A stretch of DNA of 64,000 nt from Cesiribacteraceae bacterium YIM B00369 (GCA_017948555.1 JAFMYY010000013.1:105895-169894), one strand, 5' to 3'; numbered from the stretch's first letter, positions 8,328 to 18,848 are shown. The notes: generated by a model not told the origin, from the sequence alone. Translations and numbers: made by a program.

Positions 8328-10709
8328 TTAACTTCCGCAGGCTTCGCAGGAATCCGGGTTGTCAAGCGAGCAGGCCATATCGGAGCGGTTCTGGTCAATT
8401 TGTGCTGCCGTAACCGGCTCCTGTTGCTTCTGTTTCTCCACTGTAAACTGGATGGCAGAGGCGGCTGCTTTTGTGCGCAGGTAATACATTCCGGTTTTAA
8501 GGCCAAGCTTCCAGGCATGGAAGTGCATGGAGGTAAGCTTTCCAAAGTTCGGATCCTGAACGTGTACGTTAAGGCTCTGGCTCTGGCAGATATAAGCACC
8601 ACGGTCAGCGGCCATATCGAGGATAGATTTCTGAGAAATCTCCCATACGGTACGGTAAATGTCCTTGATGTTCTGCGGAATCTGAGGGATGTTCTGAATA
8701 GAACCATTTGCCTCTATCAGGCGGTTCTTCATATTTTCATCCCACAGGCCTATCTTAATCAGGTCTTTCATCAGGTGTTTGTTCACCACAATAAACTCAC
8801 CTGATAAGGTACGGCGGGTATAAATGTTAGTAGTATATGGCTCAAAGCACTCATTATTACCCAGGATTTGCGAAGTGGATGCAGTTGGCATTGGCGCAAC
8901 TAAAAGAGAGTTGCGTACCCCATGCTTGCGCACTTCCTGCTTAAGCTCAGTCCAGTTCCAGCGGTTGCTCTTAGGAGTTACACCCCACATATCGAACTGG
9001 AATATGCCTTTGCTTACCGGCGATCCTTTGAAGGTTTCGTAAGGACCATCCTTAATAGCCAGATCCTTAGAGGCCGTCATGGCAGCAAAGTAAATCGTTT
9101 CAAAGATATCTTCGTTCAGGCGGCGTGCTTCCGGAGAGTCGAATGGCATCCGCAGCATAATGAATGCATCGGCCAGTCCCTGAATGCCAAGACCAATCGG
9201 GCGGTGGCGCATGTTGGAGTTTTTGGCTTCCGGAACAGGATAGTAGTTGATATCAATAACCTTGTTAAGGTTTTTGGTAGCCACGTAGGTAATATCATAA
9301 AGCGCTTTATGATCGAAGAATGCATTTCCTTTTTCATCTTCAACCACAAATTTTGGCAGCGCAATAGAAGCAAGGTTACAAACCGCCACCTCGTCAGGAG
9401 CAGTATACTCCATAATTTCGGTACAGAGGTTTGAGCTCTTAATGGTGCCCAGGTTCTTCTGGTTGCTCTTGCGGTTGGCGGCATCTTTGTACAGCATGTA
9501 CGGAACGCCGGTTTCGATTTGTGCTTCCAGCACTTCAAACCAAAGGTCCTGTGCTTTTACCTGCTTACGGTAGCGGCCTTCGCGCTCATACTTTTCGTAC
9601 AGCTTCTCGAACTCTTCCCCATAGCAGTCGGAAAGACCTGGTGCTTCGTTAGGGCAGAAGAGAGACCACATTTCGTTGTTCTCCACACGCTTCATGAACA
9701 GGTCAGGAATCCAGAGAGCGTAAAACAGGTCACGCGCACGTAACTCTTCCTTTCCATGATTCTTTTTCATTTCCAGGAAGTCGAAAACATCGGCATGCCA
9801 TGGCTCAAGGTACATAGCGAAAGCGCCTTTACGCTTGCCGCCACCCTGATCCACATAACGGGCGGTATCGTTAAATACCCGTATCATTGGAATAAGGCCG
9901 TTAGAGGTGCCGTTGGTTCCTTTAATATAAGAGCCTGTGGCGCGTACATTATGTATGCTAAGCCCTATACCACCTGCAGACTGCGAAATTTTCGCACACT
10001 GCTTCAGCGTATCGTAAATACCGTCAATGCTGTCTTCCTTCATGGTAAGCAGGAAGCAGCTGGAAAGCTGGGGCTTTGGAGTACCGGCATTAAAGAGCGT
10101 AGGAGTAGCGTGGGTAAACCACTTCTCACTAAGTAAGTGATAAGTTTCAATGGCCGAGTCAATATCTTCGCCATGGATACCTACGGCTACACGCATAAGC
10201 ATATGCTGCGGGCGTTCCACAATTTTACCATCGAGTTTCATCAGGTAAGAGCGCTCCAGGGTTTTGTACCCGAAGTAGTCGTAGCTGAAGTCCCGGTCGT
10301 AAATAATGGTGGAATCAAGCAGAGCGGCATGTTTTTTTACTACCCCGTAAGTTTCTTTGGAAATAAGCGCAGCATTTTCACCGGTTTTAGGGTCTACATA
10401 GGTGTAGAGCCTTTTCATTGTGTTGGTGAAAGACTTGCTGGTGGTTTTATGTAAATTGGAAATGGCAATACGGGCTGCCAGAAGAGCGTAGTCGGGATGG
10501 CGGGTAGTCATACTCGCAGCAGTTTCAGCCGCAAGGTTATCCAGCTGTTGCGTGGTAACGCCGTCATAAATTCCGTTAATTACCTTTTTGGCAACATCAA
10601 CAGGATCTACGTAATGAGTGTCCAGCCCATAGCAAAGCTTTTCAATACGGGCTGTTACTTTATCAAATTTTACTGACTCTCGTCTTCCGTCGCGTTTTAT
10701 TACAAACAT
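8328..10709 (-). CDS. nrdA: Ribonucleoside-diphosphate reductase, large subunit (class I)
   Basis: A 793-residue catalytic subunit that reduces ribonucleoside diphosphates to deoxy forms. Residues about 1-90 form an ATP-cone (start [18 protein letters not shown]), implying dATP/ATP activity control. Further motifs are SSCFLL (substrate-site Cys), [26 protein letters not shown] (thiyl-radical Cys and catalytic Glu) and [17 protein letters not shown] (radical-transfer region). The C-terminal CEACGS is the redox-shuttle cysteine pair. It lies 100 bp downstream of nrdB on the same strand, so they form an operon in the order nrdB-nrdA, ending at the 8255-8290 terminator. Confidence 0.97.
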   Translation of the reverse strand: MFVIKRDGRRESVKFDKVTARIEKLCYGLDTHYVDPVDVAKKVINGIYDGVTTQQLDNLAAETAASMTTRHPDYALLAARIAISNLHKTTSKSFTNTMKRLYTYVDPKTGENAALISKETYGVVKKHAALLDSTIIYDRDFSYDYFGYKTLERSYLMKLDGKIVERPQHMLMRVAVGIHGEDIDSAIETYHLLSEKWFTHATPTLFNAGTPKPQLSSCFLLTMKEDSIDGIYDTLKQCAKISQSAGGIGLSIHNVRATGSYIKGTNGTSNGLIPMIRVFNDTARYVDQGGGKRKGAFAMYLEPWHADVFDFLEMKKNHGKEELRARDLFYALWIPDLFMKRVENNEMWSLFCPNEAPGLSDCYGEEFEKLYEKYEREGRYRKQVKAQDLWFEVLEAQIETGVPYMLYKDAANRKSNQKNLGTIKSSNLCTEIMEYTAPDEVAVCNLASIALPKFVVEDEKGNAFFDHKALYDITYVATKNLNKVIDINYYPVPEAKNSNMRHRPIGLGIQGLADAFIMLRMPFDSPEARRLNEDIFETIYFAAMTASKDLAIKDGPYETFKGSPVSKGIFQFDMWGVTPKSNRWNWTELKQEVRKHGVRNSLLVAPMPTASTSQILGNNECFEPYTTNIYTRRTLSGEFIVVNKHLMKDLIKIGLWDENMKNRLIEANGSIQNIPQIPQNIKDIYRTVWEISQKSILDMAADRGAYICQSQSLNVHVQDPNFGKLTSMHFHAWKLGLKTGMYYLRTKAAASAIQFTVEKQKQQEPVTAAQIDQNRSDMACSLDNPDSCEACGS

Positions 10710-10809
10710 GTGGTAAGGTTTTAATGTAGTCTAAATCAACAACACAAAAAAAAGTATAATTATCCGGCAAGCTGCAAAAAAATGGCGGTTGCCGGTCCGG
10801 TCCTGAATT

Positions 10810-11826
10810 CTAGAAGTCTTCGTCCAGCGAGAATTTAGGTTTGTCGTTATCTTCTTCTTTTTTCATCACGCCAGCTTTCTGATATTCGGCTACCCGCTTC
10901 TCAAAGAAGTTGGTTTTTCCCTGCAGGGATATCATCTCCATAAAGTCAAACGGATTTTTAGCCCCGTATTGTTTAGGGCAATCCAGTTCTCCAAGGAGGC
11001 GGTCGGCCACGAACTCAATATACTGGCACATTAAATCGGCATTCATGCCTATCAGCCCTACTGGTAAGGCATCAGTTACAAATTCCTTTTCAATTTCAAC
11101 GGCATCTTTAATAATTTTAACCACTGTATCTTTTGGCAGCTGGTTTTTAAGATGCTTTGTATATAAATGGCAGGCAAAGTCGCAGTGCAGGCCTTCGTCG
11201 CGTGAGATAAGCTCATTCGAAAAAGTCAGCCCCGGCATTAAGCCACGTTTTTTTAACCAGAAGATGGAGCAGAACGAGCCGCTGAAGAATATTCCTTCCA
11301 CAGCAGCAAAGGCTACCAGTCTCTCGGCAAAAGAACCTTCGTCAATCCAGCGCAGTGCCCAGTCGGCCTTTTTGGCTACGCAGGGCATAGTGTCAATTGC
11401 ATTAAAGAGGCGGTCTTTTTCTTTTCCGTCCTTTACATAAGTATCAATAAGGAGAGAGTAAGTTTCGGAGTGAATGTTTTCCATTGATATCTGGAAACCA
11501 TAGAAGAATTTAGCTTCGGTATACTGTACTTCAGCCACAAAATTCTCGGCCAGGTTTTCATTTACGATCCCGTCGGAGGCTGCAAAAAAAGCAAGTACAT
11601 GTGATATAAAGTGTCTCTCTCCGTCATTCAGATTCTCCCAGTCGGTTGTGTCCTGGCTCAGGTCAATTTCTTCTGCAGTCCAGAAACTGGCTTCTGCTTT
11701 CTTATAGTATTCCCAGATATCGCCATGCTGAATGGGGAACAGGACAAACCGGTCTTTATTTTCTTTCAGAATTGGTTCTTCTGCTGCATCGATTTTGCTC
11801 ATATCCCTATTGATTTTCTTTAACAA
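10810..11826 (-). CDS. nrdB: Ribonucleoside-diphosphate reductase, small subunit (class I)
   Basis: A 338-residue di-metal subunit that generates the radical used by NrdA. Metal ligands are seen in [19 protein letters not shown] (Glu, His and the presumed radical Tyr in E. coli-like spacing: E-x-x-H-x-x-x-Y), [12 protein letters not shown] and [11 protein letters not shown]. The retained Tyr supports a tyrosyl-radical type. The C-terminal tail (PKFSLDEDF) fits the NrdA-docking peptide. It is first in the nrdB-nrdA unit; the upstream region holds a promoter match and operator-like palindromes. Confidence 0.96.
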   Translation of the reverse strand: MLKKINRDMSKIDAAEEPILKENKDRFVLFPIQHGDIWEYYKKAEASFWTAEEIDLSQDTTDWENLNDGERHFISHVLAFFAASDGIVNENLAENFVAEVQYTEAKFFYGFQISMENIHSETYSLLIDTYVKDGKEKDRLFNAIDTMPCVAKKADWALRWIDEGSFAERLVAFAAVEGIFFSGSFCSIFWLKKRGLMPGLTFSNELISRDEGLHCDFACHLYTKHLKNQLPKDTVVKIIKDAVEIEKEFVTDALPVGLIGMNADLMCQYIEFVADRLLGELDCPKQYGAKNPFDFMEMISLQGKTNFFEKRVAEYQKAGVMKKEEDNDKPKFSLDEDF

Positions 11827-11897
11827 ATATTACATGAATAACGGGGTATTTGTATGATTATAAATGGTTTCCCCGTCCGGATGTTATTCTTCAAAAA

Positions 11898-11986
11898 TAC
11901 TTGAAGAGTGCCTACAAATATGAAGAAACTAACGGTTATTTACAACGATTAGTTTTTAAGTGCCTCATATATATACTTCAAGTATA
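11898..11986. promoter_or_regulatory. Operator-like repeats flanking the nrdB promoter
   Basis: A perfect 15-bp palindrome TATACTTCAAGTATA (7-bp arms, one central base) lies at 11972-11986. A related half, ATACTTGAAG, lies at 11898-11907, inside the expected 5' leader of nrdB. The predicted nrdB promoter sits between them, and the two sites are about 75 bp apart, about seven helical turns. They do not match the NrdR box as I know it. A regulator binding site is an inference. Confidence 0.4.
11915..11945 (-). promoter_or_regulatory. Predicted promoter of nrdB-nrdA
   Basis: Minus strand: TTG (11945-11943), 20-bp spacer, CATATTTG (11922-11915), one mismatch to TAnnTTTG. The expected start point near 11908 leaves an 80-nt leader. 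Confidence 0.45.
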
Positions 11987-12197
11987 GTTTTAACTACAGT
12001 ACATTAACATGCTGTCAAATAGAATGTTATTCAAATGTAAGGAGTTTTTTCATTGATTTATACTATAGGTCTGAAAACGGCTTTTATGCGCAAGGAGGGC
12101 TATTATAAGGTTTAAAGTTTTTTTTACCCGTTTATCCACAACGGGCTGTGTATAAGTTTGGCATTGTTTTGGAAGGATGCAGATGTTTATCTTTTTC

Positions 12198-12229
12198 TTT
12201 GATAATTAAGAAAATAATCTTTACTTTTG
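12198..12229 (+). promoter_or_regulatory. Predicted promoter of rplU-rpmA (TTTG-N20-TACTTTTG)
   Basis: TTTG at 12198-12201 and TACTTTTG at 12222-12229, spacer 20 bp. This is an exact consensus match 36 bp before the rplU start codon, as expected for a highly expressed ribosomal operon. Confidence 0.7.
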
Positions 12230-12264
12230 CGGTTCTATAAAATAGAACGTATAAATTTAATACA

Positions 12265-12576
12265 ATGTACGCAATAGTTGACATACTAGGAAAGCAGTTC
12301 AAAGTAACGCAAGACCAGTTCGTTTATGCTCCAAAGATGGAGGGCGAAGAAGGCGCTTCCGTAGAATTCAACCAGGTATTGCTGATAGGCAATGGCGACC
12401 AGGTTGAGGTAGGTGCTCCGGCAGTAGCAGGAGCCACCGTGTCCGGAAAAATTCTCGGACACGTTAAAGGTGACAAAGTAATCGTTTTTAAGAAAAAGCG
12501 TAGAAAAGGTTACAGAAAGAAGAACGGTCACCGTCAGGAGTTTACTAAAGTTTTAATTGAAAAAATCGCAAAATAG
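12265..12576 (+). CDS. rplU: 50S ribosomal protein L21
   Basis: A 103-residue ribosomal protein of the large subunit, which binds 23S rRNA. It starts MYAIVDILGKQFKVTQ and ends in the basic KKKRRKGYRKKNGHRQ signature (about residues 76-91), with the usual family length. It is followed 65 bp later by rpmA, the standard partner. There is no intervening gene of the YsxB type that some Firmicutes have. Confidence 0.97.
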   Translation: MYAIVDILGKQFKVTQDQFVYAPKMEGEEGASVEFNQVLLIGNGDQVEVGAPAVAGATVSGKILGHVKGDKVIVFKKKRRKGYRKKNGHRQEFTKVLIEKIAK

Positions 12577-12641
12577 TTGAAAGACTGAATTGTTAATTTA
12601 TTAACCTTTTAAAGCTCAACTACTAAAAACTATTTAATACT

Positions 12642-12902
12642 ATGGCACACAAGAAAGGCGCAGGTAGTTCCCGTAACGGTCGTGAGTCGCACAGTAAAAG
12701 ACTCGGCGTTAAGATTTTCGGTGGCCAGCATGCAGTTGCTGGTAACATTATAGTACGTCAGAGAGGTACTCAGCACCACCCTGGTGAAAATGTAGGTATA
12801 GGTAAAGACCATACTTTATTTGCATTAACAACCGGTAAAGTATTGTTCAAAAAAACTACTAATGGCAGATCATACGTATCTGTTCAGGCTGTTGAGGCAT
12901 AA
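12642..12902 (+). CDS. rpmA: 50S ribosomal protein L27
   Basis: An 86-residue large-subunit protein reaching the peptidyl-transferase centre. It starts [16 protein letters not shown] with the GRDSxxKRLGVK-type motif (here [12 protein letters not shown]) and continues with [21 protein letters not shown]. The N-terminus is the mature type, without the Firmicutes cleavable extension. It is the last gene of the rplU-rpmA operon. Confidence 0.97.
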   Translation: MAHKKGAGSSRNGRESHSKRLGVKIFGGQHAVAGNIIVRQRGTQHHPGENVGIGKDHTLFALTTGKVLFKKTTNGRSYVSVQAVEA

Positions 12903-12943
12903 GACTGTATAACAGTAGTTTACAATATAGTTTAGTTTAACGG

Positions 12944-12979
12944 AAAAGCAGGACCAGAATAACAGGTCCTGCTTTTTTT
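12944..12979 (+). terminator. Terminator of rplU-rpmA
   Basis: A 12-bp stem (AAAAGCAGGACC at 12944-12955 with its exact complement at 12965-12976), a 9-nt loop and a T tract. It is a textbook rho-independent terminator 42 bp after the rpmA stop. Confidence 0.9.
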
Positions 12980-13340
12980 TATATTTAAGCCTGTGCCCGA
13001 GCCTCTCTCTGTATGATTTTTGGGAATTTATCCGGTAACTTAATTTTTTTGAATACGTAAAAAGAAAACCCTGTGCTTGTATAGAATGTTATTAATTTTA
13101 TCTTCACTTTTATTACTCATGCTCATCATGAGTGGAATTTTGCAATTATACAAAAGGTGAAATAAAGCAGAGTCTTTATCAGCGTAAAGGAACTTCACAG
13201 AGAGAGTTGAGTAAGGGGGGGCGTCCCATTTATGGCGGGCAGTAAAGTGGCAGGTGTTGAAATTAGCGGAGGGTTTCTTTATACCCCGACTCACAGGGAG
13301 AGGTTTATTCTCTTCACATTTGTAATTACTGGTTTTATAT
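12980..13340. other. Intergenic region before the histidine kinase
   Basis: There is no supported gene. It contains an inverted repeat ACTCATG-N5-CATGAGT at 13115-13133 that could be a protein-binding site for the downstream kinase gene. There is no consensus promoter. Confidence 0.35.
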
Positions 13341-15062
13341 ATGAAACAAAGTCTACCTGATTCCAAAAAAATTGTCTTTCTATTCTTATTGGTAGGTTTT
13401 GTGTGGCTTTTTCTTTCAGATTGGGTTATATCCCTGTTTACTTCCGGTGAAGAGCAGTGGGGGCCTGCTAAAGGAATTTTATTGCTGGCTGTAATGGCCG
13501 GCTTTCTTTATTTTTTACTGGTGTACTATAATAATCAGTATAAAATTTCTTTGCAGCAGCAGCAGGAGCAGGAGAGCCAGTTCAGGAAATTTTATGAGGA
13601 AAGTCCGCAGCCGACCTGGATCAGCAGTAATGAACGTGGTGTTTTATTTATGAATAAAACCGCCCTGAAGCTTTTTGGGTATTCCGGGGAGCAAAGAGGG
13701 GGCGGATTAACGAAGGAACTGCAGAACCTTGAGGAGGATGATCACGCAGATAAAGTTCAGGAAGGAAAGGCCGGCCAAAAAGAAAGGAGAATCCGGAATT
13801 TTTATTCAAAGTCAGGAGAGCAACTGTTCCTGGACCTTATTATCCATAATATTGATTATGAGAATAAGCCAGCCAGACTGGTTGTTGCCAATAACGTAAC
13901 AAGTCTTATTCAGGCAGAGAAAGATAAACAGCGCATTAATAACGAATTATACCATTATAAAAAAGCGCTTGACCGAAGTGCACTTTTATCGGTAACAGAT
14001 CTTAACGGGGTAATTCTGGATGTGAATAATAAGTTTTGTGAAATATCTAAATTCAGTGCTGAAGAACTGATAGGCAGCAAGCATAATCTGATTAATTCCC
14101 ATCACCACCCGACCTCTTATTTTCAGGGTATGTATAAAACTATACGGCAGGGAAAAGTGTGGCGTGGGGAAGTTTGTAATAAGGCAAAAGACGGGAAATT
14201 GTTCTGGGTTGATATGTCGGTAATTCCTGTAATGGATCAGTTTAATGCAGCGGAAAGATATATGGCAATCTCCTATCCTGTAACCGACCGGAAGGCAGCC
14301 GAAATAAAATCGGAAAAGGTGCAGAAGGAGCTTATGACCTTTATGTATAAAGCCTCTCACAATCTGCGGGGCCCTGTGGCAACACTCAGCGGGTTACTGA
14401 ATATTGCTAAAATTGAGGTAAAGGAATCTAATTCGCTCAGTTACATAAATATGTTAAATGAGCGCACCAGGCACCTTGAGTATACGCTCATGGAGCTGAT
14501 TGATATTACAAAAATCAAACAGGAGGATATAAGTATCCAGCTGATTTCCTTTGAGCGTCTTGTGAGAAAAGTGCTGGGACAATTCAAAAAGGAGATTGAA
14601 CGGAATCATTTTGAAATACAAACAGAGTTTCAGTATGCCGGGGACTGGAAATTCAGGAGCGACCCGAAATTAATTGTAAGCCTTCTTCATTACCTGATAG
14701 ATAACTCCATAAAATTCAGATCCAATGAATTGCCGTGTATCAGTATTATTGTGCGTGAGCAGGCGGGTGGCGTGCTTATAACTCTCAGCGACAATGGCCC
14801 GGGTATTGATGAGGAAATCCGTAGCCGGGTGTATGATATGTATTTCCGGGGCAATGAAAAATCAACGGGCAGCGGCCTGGGGCTCTATATTGTAAATAGT
14901 ATAGTCGAGCGCCTGAACGGATACATTAATTTGCAGAGCAAGCCGGGTAAAGGAGCTTCCTTCGTTGTTTTCCTGCCCGATGCACATTTGCTGGAGGATT
15001 TGCGGAAGAGTGAAAGCAATACTTACCTGCCTGATAAAAACATTGCACTTAATCAGAATTGA
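13341..15062 (+). CDS. PAS-domain membrane histidine kinase
   Basis: A 573-residue sensor kinase. Two membrane helices lie at about residues 10-32 and 43-62, with a short extracytoplasmic turn. Two PAS domains follow (about 70-190 and 200-320; the second has the DLNGVILDVNNKFCEISKFS motif). The HisKA domain has the phospho-acceptor His at residue 340 in SHNLRGPVATLSGL. The HATPase domain shows LIDNSIKFRS (N box), LSDNGPGID (G1) and STGSGLGLYIV (G2). No response regulator adjoins it, so it is an orphan kinase. Its 3' end overlaps the convergent rhomboid gene by 10 bp. Confidence 0.9.
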   Translation: MKQSLPDSKKIVFLFLLVGFVWLFLSDWVISLFTSGEEQWGPAKGILLLAVMAGFLYFLLVYYNNQYKISLQQQQEQESQFRKFYEESPQPTWISSNERGVLFMNKTALKLFGYSGEQRGGGLTKELQNLEEDDHADKVQEGKAGQKERRIRNFYSKSGEQLFLDLIIHNIDYENKPARLVVANNVTSLIQAEKDKQRINNELYHYKKALDRSALLSVTDLNGVILDVNNKFCEISKFSAEELIGSKHNLINSHHHPTSYFQGMYKTIRQGKVWRGEVCNKAKDGKLFWVDMSVIPVMDQFNAAERYMAISYPVTDRKAAEIKSEKVQKELMTFMYKASHNLRGPVATLSGLLNIAKIEVKESNSLSYINMLNERTRHLEYTLMELIDITKIKQEDISIQLISFERLVRKVLGQFKKEIERNHFEIQTEFQYAGDWKFRSDPKLIVSLLHYLIDNSIKFRSNELPCISIIVREQAGGVLITLSDNGPGIDEEIRSRVYDMYFRGNEKSTGSGLGLYIVNSIVERLNGYINLQSKPGKGASFVVFLPDAHLLEDLRKSESNTYLPDKNIALNQN

Positions 15063-15676
15063 AACCTGTAAGAGAGGACCTGGTCCACAAACCTGCCAAG
15101 TACAGAAGGATCTATAAACAGGCTGAAGGCGATGCCGAATAAGGCTCCGTAAAAGTGGGCATCGTGGTTAATATTATCGGCCATTCTTTTGCCCTGGTAG
15201 TAAGAGTAAATGAGGAAAAGAGGGCCAAGGATAAAGCCGGGAATGCAAATAATGCCATACAGACAAAGCGGATTAGCGGGTTCAAACATGATGCTGCTGA
15301 AGACCACTGAAGCCACACCACCTGAGGCACCTAAAGAGCGGTAATGGGCAGCGTCTTTATATTTTGCGTAGGTGGGAATATCAGAAACAATAACTCCTAT
15401 TAAAAACAGCAGGAGCAGATAGGCAAAATGGTTTCCGCCAAACATATAATAAAAGCGGACTTCCAGAAACTGGCCGAAAAAATAAAGGGTAAACATATTA
15501 AAAAACAGGTGCAGCCAGCCACTGTGTACGAAGCCACCTGTTATAAAGCGGTAATATTGGCTTTTATGTTTTACACTGTAAGGGTGAAAGAGCAGATTTT
15601 CCTGAATGGCCGGTTTCTGCCATGCAATATAACTTGCAACACATATTACAATGATGAGGAGAATGGTAATGCTCAT
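15053..15676 (-). CDS. Rhomboid-family intramembrane serine protease
   Basis: A 207-residue membrane protease with about six helices. The catalytic serine lies in GASGGVAS (about residue 118) and the catalytic histidine in DAHFYGALFG (about residue 177). The L1-loop region has FVHSGWLHLFFNMFTLYFFG (HxxxN, typical of the family). The start codon ATG shares one base with the stop of the polyprenyl synthase gene (TAATG), so translation is probably coupled. Substrates are unknown. Confidence 0.92.
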   Translation of the reverse strand: MSITILLIIVICVASYIAWQKPAIQENLLFHPYSVKHKSQYYRFITGGFVHSGWLHLFFNMFTLYFFGQFLEVRFYYMFGGNHFAYLLLLFLIGVIVSDIPTYAKYKDAAHYRSLGASGGVASVVFSSIMFEPANPLCLYGIICIPGFILGPLFLIYSYYQGKRMADNINHDAHFYGALFGIAFSLFIDPSVLGRFVDQVLSYRFQF

Positions 15677-16656
15677 TATTTATCGCGCATAATTAATTGT
15701 TCGGTAAACTGGTGCAGAAGCTCTTTCCGTTTGGGGGAAGCATCCAGCTGCTCCAGGGTCTGGAATCCGGCCTGAAAATATTCTTCCATTTTTTGCTGCG
15801 TCAGCTGGCGGATTTCCAGCCGGTCATAAATTGCCGTTACCGCAGCTACTTTTTCTTTTGGATTAAAGAATTCCTTATCCAGCCAGTAATCAAGCTGGCT
15901 GGCAATATCGCCTTTGGCCAGTGCCAGGGCATTAATGAGCAGGAATGTTTTTTTGTTGGAAATAATGTCTCCACCCACCTGCTTGCCAAATTTATCCTTA
16001 TCACCATACACATCAAGCAGGTCGTCCTGCAGCTGGAATCCAAGGCCAATATTTACACCAAAAGAATAAAGCTGCTTACCGGCTTCGGCAGGTGCCCCTG
16101 CAAGCAGGGCGCCCAGTTCAAGGCTAAAACCTATCAGTACGGCGGTTTTTAAACGGATCATGCCGAGGTACTCTTCCTGGCTTACCAGTTGCCGGTTCTC
16201 GAAGTTCATATCGAGCTGTTGCCCTTCGCATACCCCGGCTGCACATTTGTTAAACTCCTGAATAATTATTTTCAGCTGGTGGGACGGCGCCTCCAGCAGG
16301 AGGTCGTAGGCTTTTACCAGCATTACATCGCCACTGAGAATAGCTGTATTGCCATTCCATTTTTCATGCACAGTTATCTGGCCACGGCGGAGCGGGGCTT
16401 TATCCATCAGGTCATCGTGCATGAGTGTGAAATTGTGAAACACCTCAATGGCAAGGGCAGGTGTTATTGCCTCTTCCGGATTGTCTTTCCAGAGAGAATA
16501 CCCCAGCAGGGTGAGCAATGGGCGTAATCGCTTACCGCCCAATGCCATTATGTACCGGATAGGATCGTACAGCTCTGCCGGATCTTCTCCAAAATTAATT
16601 TGAATTACAGCTGTGTTGATCTTATCTACCAGGCTGCGGAGGTAGTTATCATTCAT
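15676..16656 (-). CDS. Polyprenyl (farnesyl/geranylgeranyl-type) diphosphate synthase
   Basis: A 326-residue trans-isoprenyl diphosphate synthase. It joins isopentenyl diphosphate to an allylic diphosphate. The first Asp-rich motif is MHDDLMDKAPLRRG (about residue 83) and the second LGFQLQDDLLDVYGD (about 205). GGKRLRP near residue 43 binds diphosphate. The start at 16656 is chosen because it lies 1 bp after the rnr stop codon; an in-frame ATG 42 bp upstream would overlap rnr. Chain length of the product cannot be read with certainty. It sits in the operon rnr - synthase - rhomboid. Confidence 0.9.
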   Translation of the reverse strand: MNDNYLRSLVDKINTAVIQINFGEDPAELYDPIRYIMALGGKRLRPLLTLLGYSLWKDNPEEAITPALAIEVFHNFTLMHDDLMDKAPLRRGQITVHEKWNGNTAILSGDVMLVKAYDLLLEAPSHQLKIIIQEFNKCAAGVCEGQQLDMNFENRQLVSQEEYLGMIRLKTAVLIGFSLELGALLAGAPAEAGKQLYSFGVNIGLGFQLQDDLLDVYGDKDKFGKQVGGDIISNKKTFLLINALALAKGDIASQLDYWLDKEFFNPKEKVAAVTAIYDRLEIRQLTQQKMEEYFQAGFQTLEQLDASPKRKELLHQFTEQLIMRDK

Positions 16657-16657
16657 A

Positions 16658-18823
16658 TTACTTTTCAGAAAACTCAAGATCAATGGTGCGGCGGTCAATA
16701 TCGGTATTGAGCACGCGTACTTTTACTTTATCGCCCAAAGTAATAATCTTTTTATTGCTTTTGCCAATGATCCGGTAATTTTGCTCATCATATTCGTAGT
16801 AATCGTCCTTCATCTCAGAGAGACGTACCATGCCTTCGCATTTGGTTTCGACAATTTCCACGTATACACCCCATTCAGTAACACCTGAAACAACTCCGTC
16901 GAAAACGCGGTCTTCCTGCATTTTCATAAACTCTACCTGCTTGTATTTAATAGAAGCACGCTCTGCGTCGGCAGCCCGCTTTTCCATATCGCTGCTTTGC
17001 TGGCACAGTTTCTCGTATTTATCTTTAGCAGTGGACTTGCCGCCATCGAGGTAATGCTGGAGCAGGCGGTGCACCATTACATCCGGATACCGCCGGATAG
17101 GGGAGGTAAAGTGGGTGTAATGCTTAAAAGCAAGGCCAAAGTGCCCGTCAGGCTCTGTGGTATATTTGGCTTTGGCCATACTGCGGATGGCAAGTGTTTC
17201 CAGAACATTCTGCTCAGGCTTGCCCATAATATCGGTCATTAACTTATTGAGGGAATTGGATATGGCATCCTCATCCACCACTAAATTGTGGCCGAATTTT
17301 TTAGCAAAGGCAGAGAAAGCACCCAGTTTTTCCGCATTAGGATGGTCGTGGGTACGGTATACAAAGGTTGGGCTGTTTTTACGGGTTTTACCTTTTTTGT
17401 AGATGAATTCTGCCACGCGCTTATTGGCCAGCAGCATAAATTCCTCAATCATTTTATGAGCATCCTTCCGTACTTTCTGGATTACTTCCAGAGGCTTGCC
17501 GTTTTCGTCGAGCCTGAATTTAACTTCCGTGGTTTCGAAGTTAATGGCACCTCTTGCAAAACGCTCAGCCCGCAGCTTGAGGGCAAGGGTGTTCAGCACT
17601 ACCAGTTCCCGTGCAAAATCGCCCTGCAGGGACTCAATACGCTCCTGGGCTTCCTCGTAAGAGAAGCGGCGGTCGGAGTGGATTACCGTACGCCCGAACC
17701 ATTCTTTCACTATGTTAGCATCCCCATCCATTTCAAACACTGCCCCAAAGGTAAGTTTGTCCTCATCCGGCCGCAGGGAGCAAAGTTCGTTTGAAAGGCG
17801 CTCCGGCAACATAGGAATTGTGCGGTCGACCAGGTAAACTGAAGTAGCCCGTTCTATGGCTTCCTTGTCGAGCATGGTGCCGGGCTTTATATAGTGCGAA
17901 ACATCGGCAATGTGTACGCCAATTTCATAGTTGCCGTTTTCGAGCAGCTCAATGGAAAGGGCATCGTCAAAGTCCTTGGCGTCGGCAGGGTCAATGGTAA
18001 AAGTGGTAATTCTCCGGAAGTCGCGGCGCTTGCTTATTTCTTCTTCAGTAATATCATCCTTAATGCGTTTTGCCTGCGATTCCACTCCTTTAGGAAACTC
18101 GAACGGAAGGTTAAATTCAGCCATAATAGAGTGAATCTCGGCTTCGTTCTCGCCGGCTTTCCCCAATACTCTTACTACTTTTCCTTCCGGGTTTTTGTTC
18201 TTGTCGGGCCACTGCGAAATGCGCACAATAACCTTATCGTTATTTTTTGCATCCATTGTGGCGTCGTTGGCCACAAAAATATCGTGGTGCATTTTGCGGC
18301 TGTCGGGTACCACAAAAGCAAAACGTGGCGACAGCTCAATGCGGCCTACGAATTCCTCACGGCCTCTTTCAACAATTTCTATTACCTCGCCTTCCAGCCG
18401 CCTTTCGCTGCTCTTGCTGCCATACAGGCGTACCCGTACAGTGTCGCCATCCAGCGCATTATTTAACCTGTTAGCAGATACCATTGCATCCTGCTCCAGC
18501 TCTTCTGAAATAACATATGCAAAGCGGGCATTAACATAGTCTACCTTGCCAACTATTTCATCGGGCTGGGCTGTGGAGCGGTAGCGGCCATCGGGGGTAA
18601 GCTCAGCTTCGTTGGCTTTTACCAGTTTATGCAGGGCCGCTTCCATATTTGCCCTGGCGTTTTTTGTCTGCAGGTCCAGCTTCTGGATTATTTTTTTTGT
18701 GCTGATGGGGTGGGTACGATTCTTTTCCAGAAGGTCCCGGATCCTGTCTTTCATCCGGTTAATGTCCTCTTTAGGGAGGGAGGATGCTCTTTTGTCTGGT
18801 TTGTTTTTTGATCTTTTGCTCAT
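16658..18823 (-). CDS. rnr: Ribonuclease R
   Basis: A 721-residue 3'-5' exoribonuclease of the RNB family. It has an N-terminal basic/winged-helix segment (about 1-80), cold-shock-like domains (about 80-240) and the RNB catalytic domain, with DPADAKDFDDALS (metal-binding aspartates, about 272-284), HIADVSHYI and the later FTSPIRRYPDVMVHRLL signature. A C-terminal S1 domain ends at DLEFSEK. It degrades structured RNA. It begins 25 bp after the ABC gene and ends just before the polyprenyl synthase gene. Confidence 0.95.
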   Translation of the reverse strand: MSKRSKNKPDKRASSLPKEDINRMKDRIRDLLEKNRTHPISTKKIIQKLDLQTKNARANMEAALHKLVKANEAELTPDGRYRSTAQPDEIVGKVDYVNARFAYVISEELEQDAMVSANRLNNALDGDTVRVRLYGSKSSERRLEGEVIEIVERGREEFVGRIELSPRFAFVVPDSRKMHHDIFVANDATMDAKNNDKVIVRISQWPDKNKNPEGKVVRVLGKAGENEAEIHSIMAEFNLPFEFPKGVESQAKRIKDDITEEEISKRRDFRRITTFTIDPADAKDFDDALSIELLENGNYEIGVHIADVSHYIKPGTMLDKEAIERATSVYLVDRTIPMLPERLSNELCSLRPDEDKLTFGAVFEMDGDANIVKEWFGRTVIHSDRRFSYEEAQERIESLQGDFARELVVLNTLALKLRAERFARGAINFETTEVKFRLDENGKPLEVIQKVRKDAHKMIEEFMLLANKRVAEFIYKKGKTRKNSPTFVYRTHDHPNAEKLGAFSAFAKKFGHNLVVDEDAISNSLNKLMTDIMGKPEQNVLETLAIRSMAKAKYTTEPDGHFGLAFKHYTHFTSPIRRYPDVMVHRLLQHYLDGGKSTAKDKYEKLCQQSSDMEKRAADAERASIKYKQVEFMKMQEDRVFDGVVSGVTEWGVYVEIVETKCEGMVRLSEMKDDYYEYDEQNYRIIGKSNKKIITLGDKVKVRVLNTDIDRRTIDLEFSEK

Positions 18824-18848
18824 ATATACATAAAAAAAATTAGTGCGC

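Noticed and set aside
10910..11440. Long open frame on the plus strand inside nrdB
   Set aside because: It lies fully opposite the well-conserved nrdB coding sequence and shows no family pattern; it is a mirror of that gene.
11972..11986. NrdR box
   Set aside because: The palindrome differs from the NrdR consensus as I know it, and the tandem 31-32 bp spacing is absent.
17288..18466. Open frames of 168 and 190 codons opposite rnr
   Set aside because: They lack any family pattern and follow the codon structure of rnr on the other strand.
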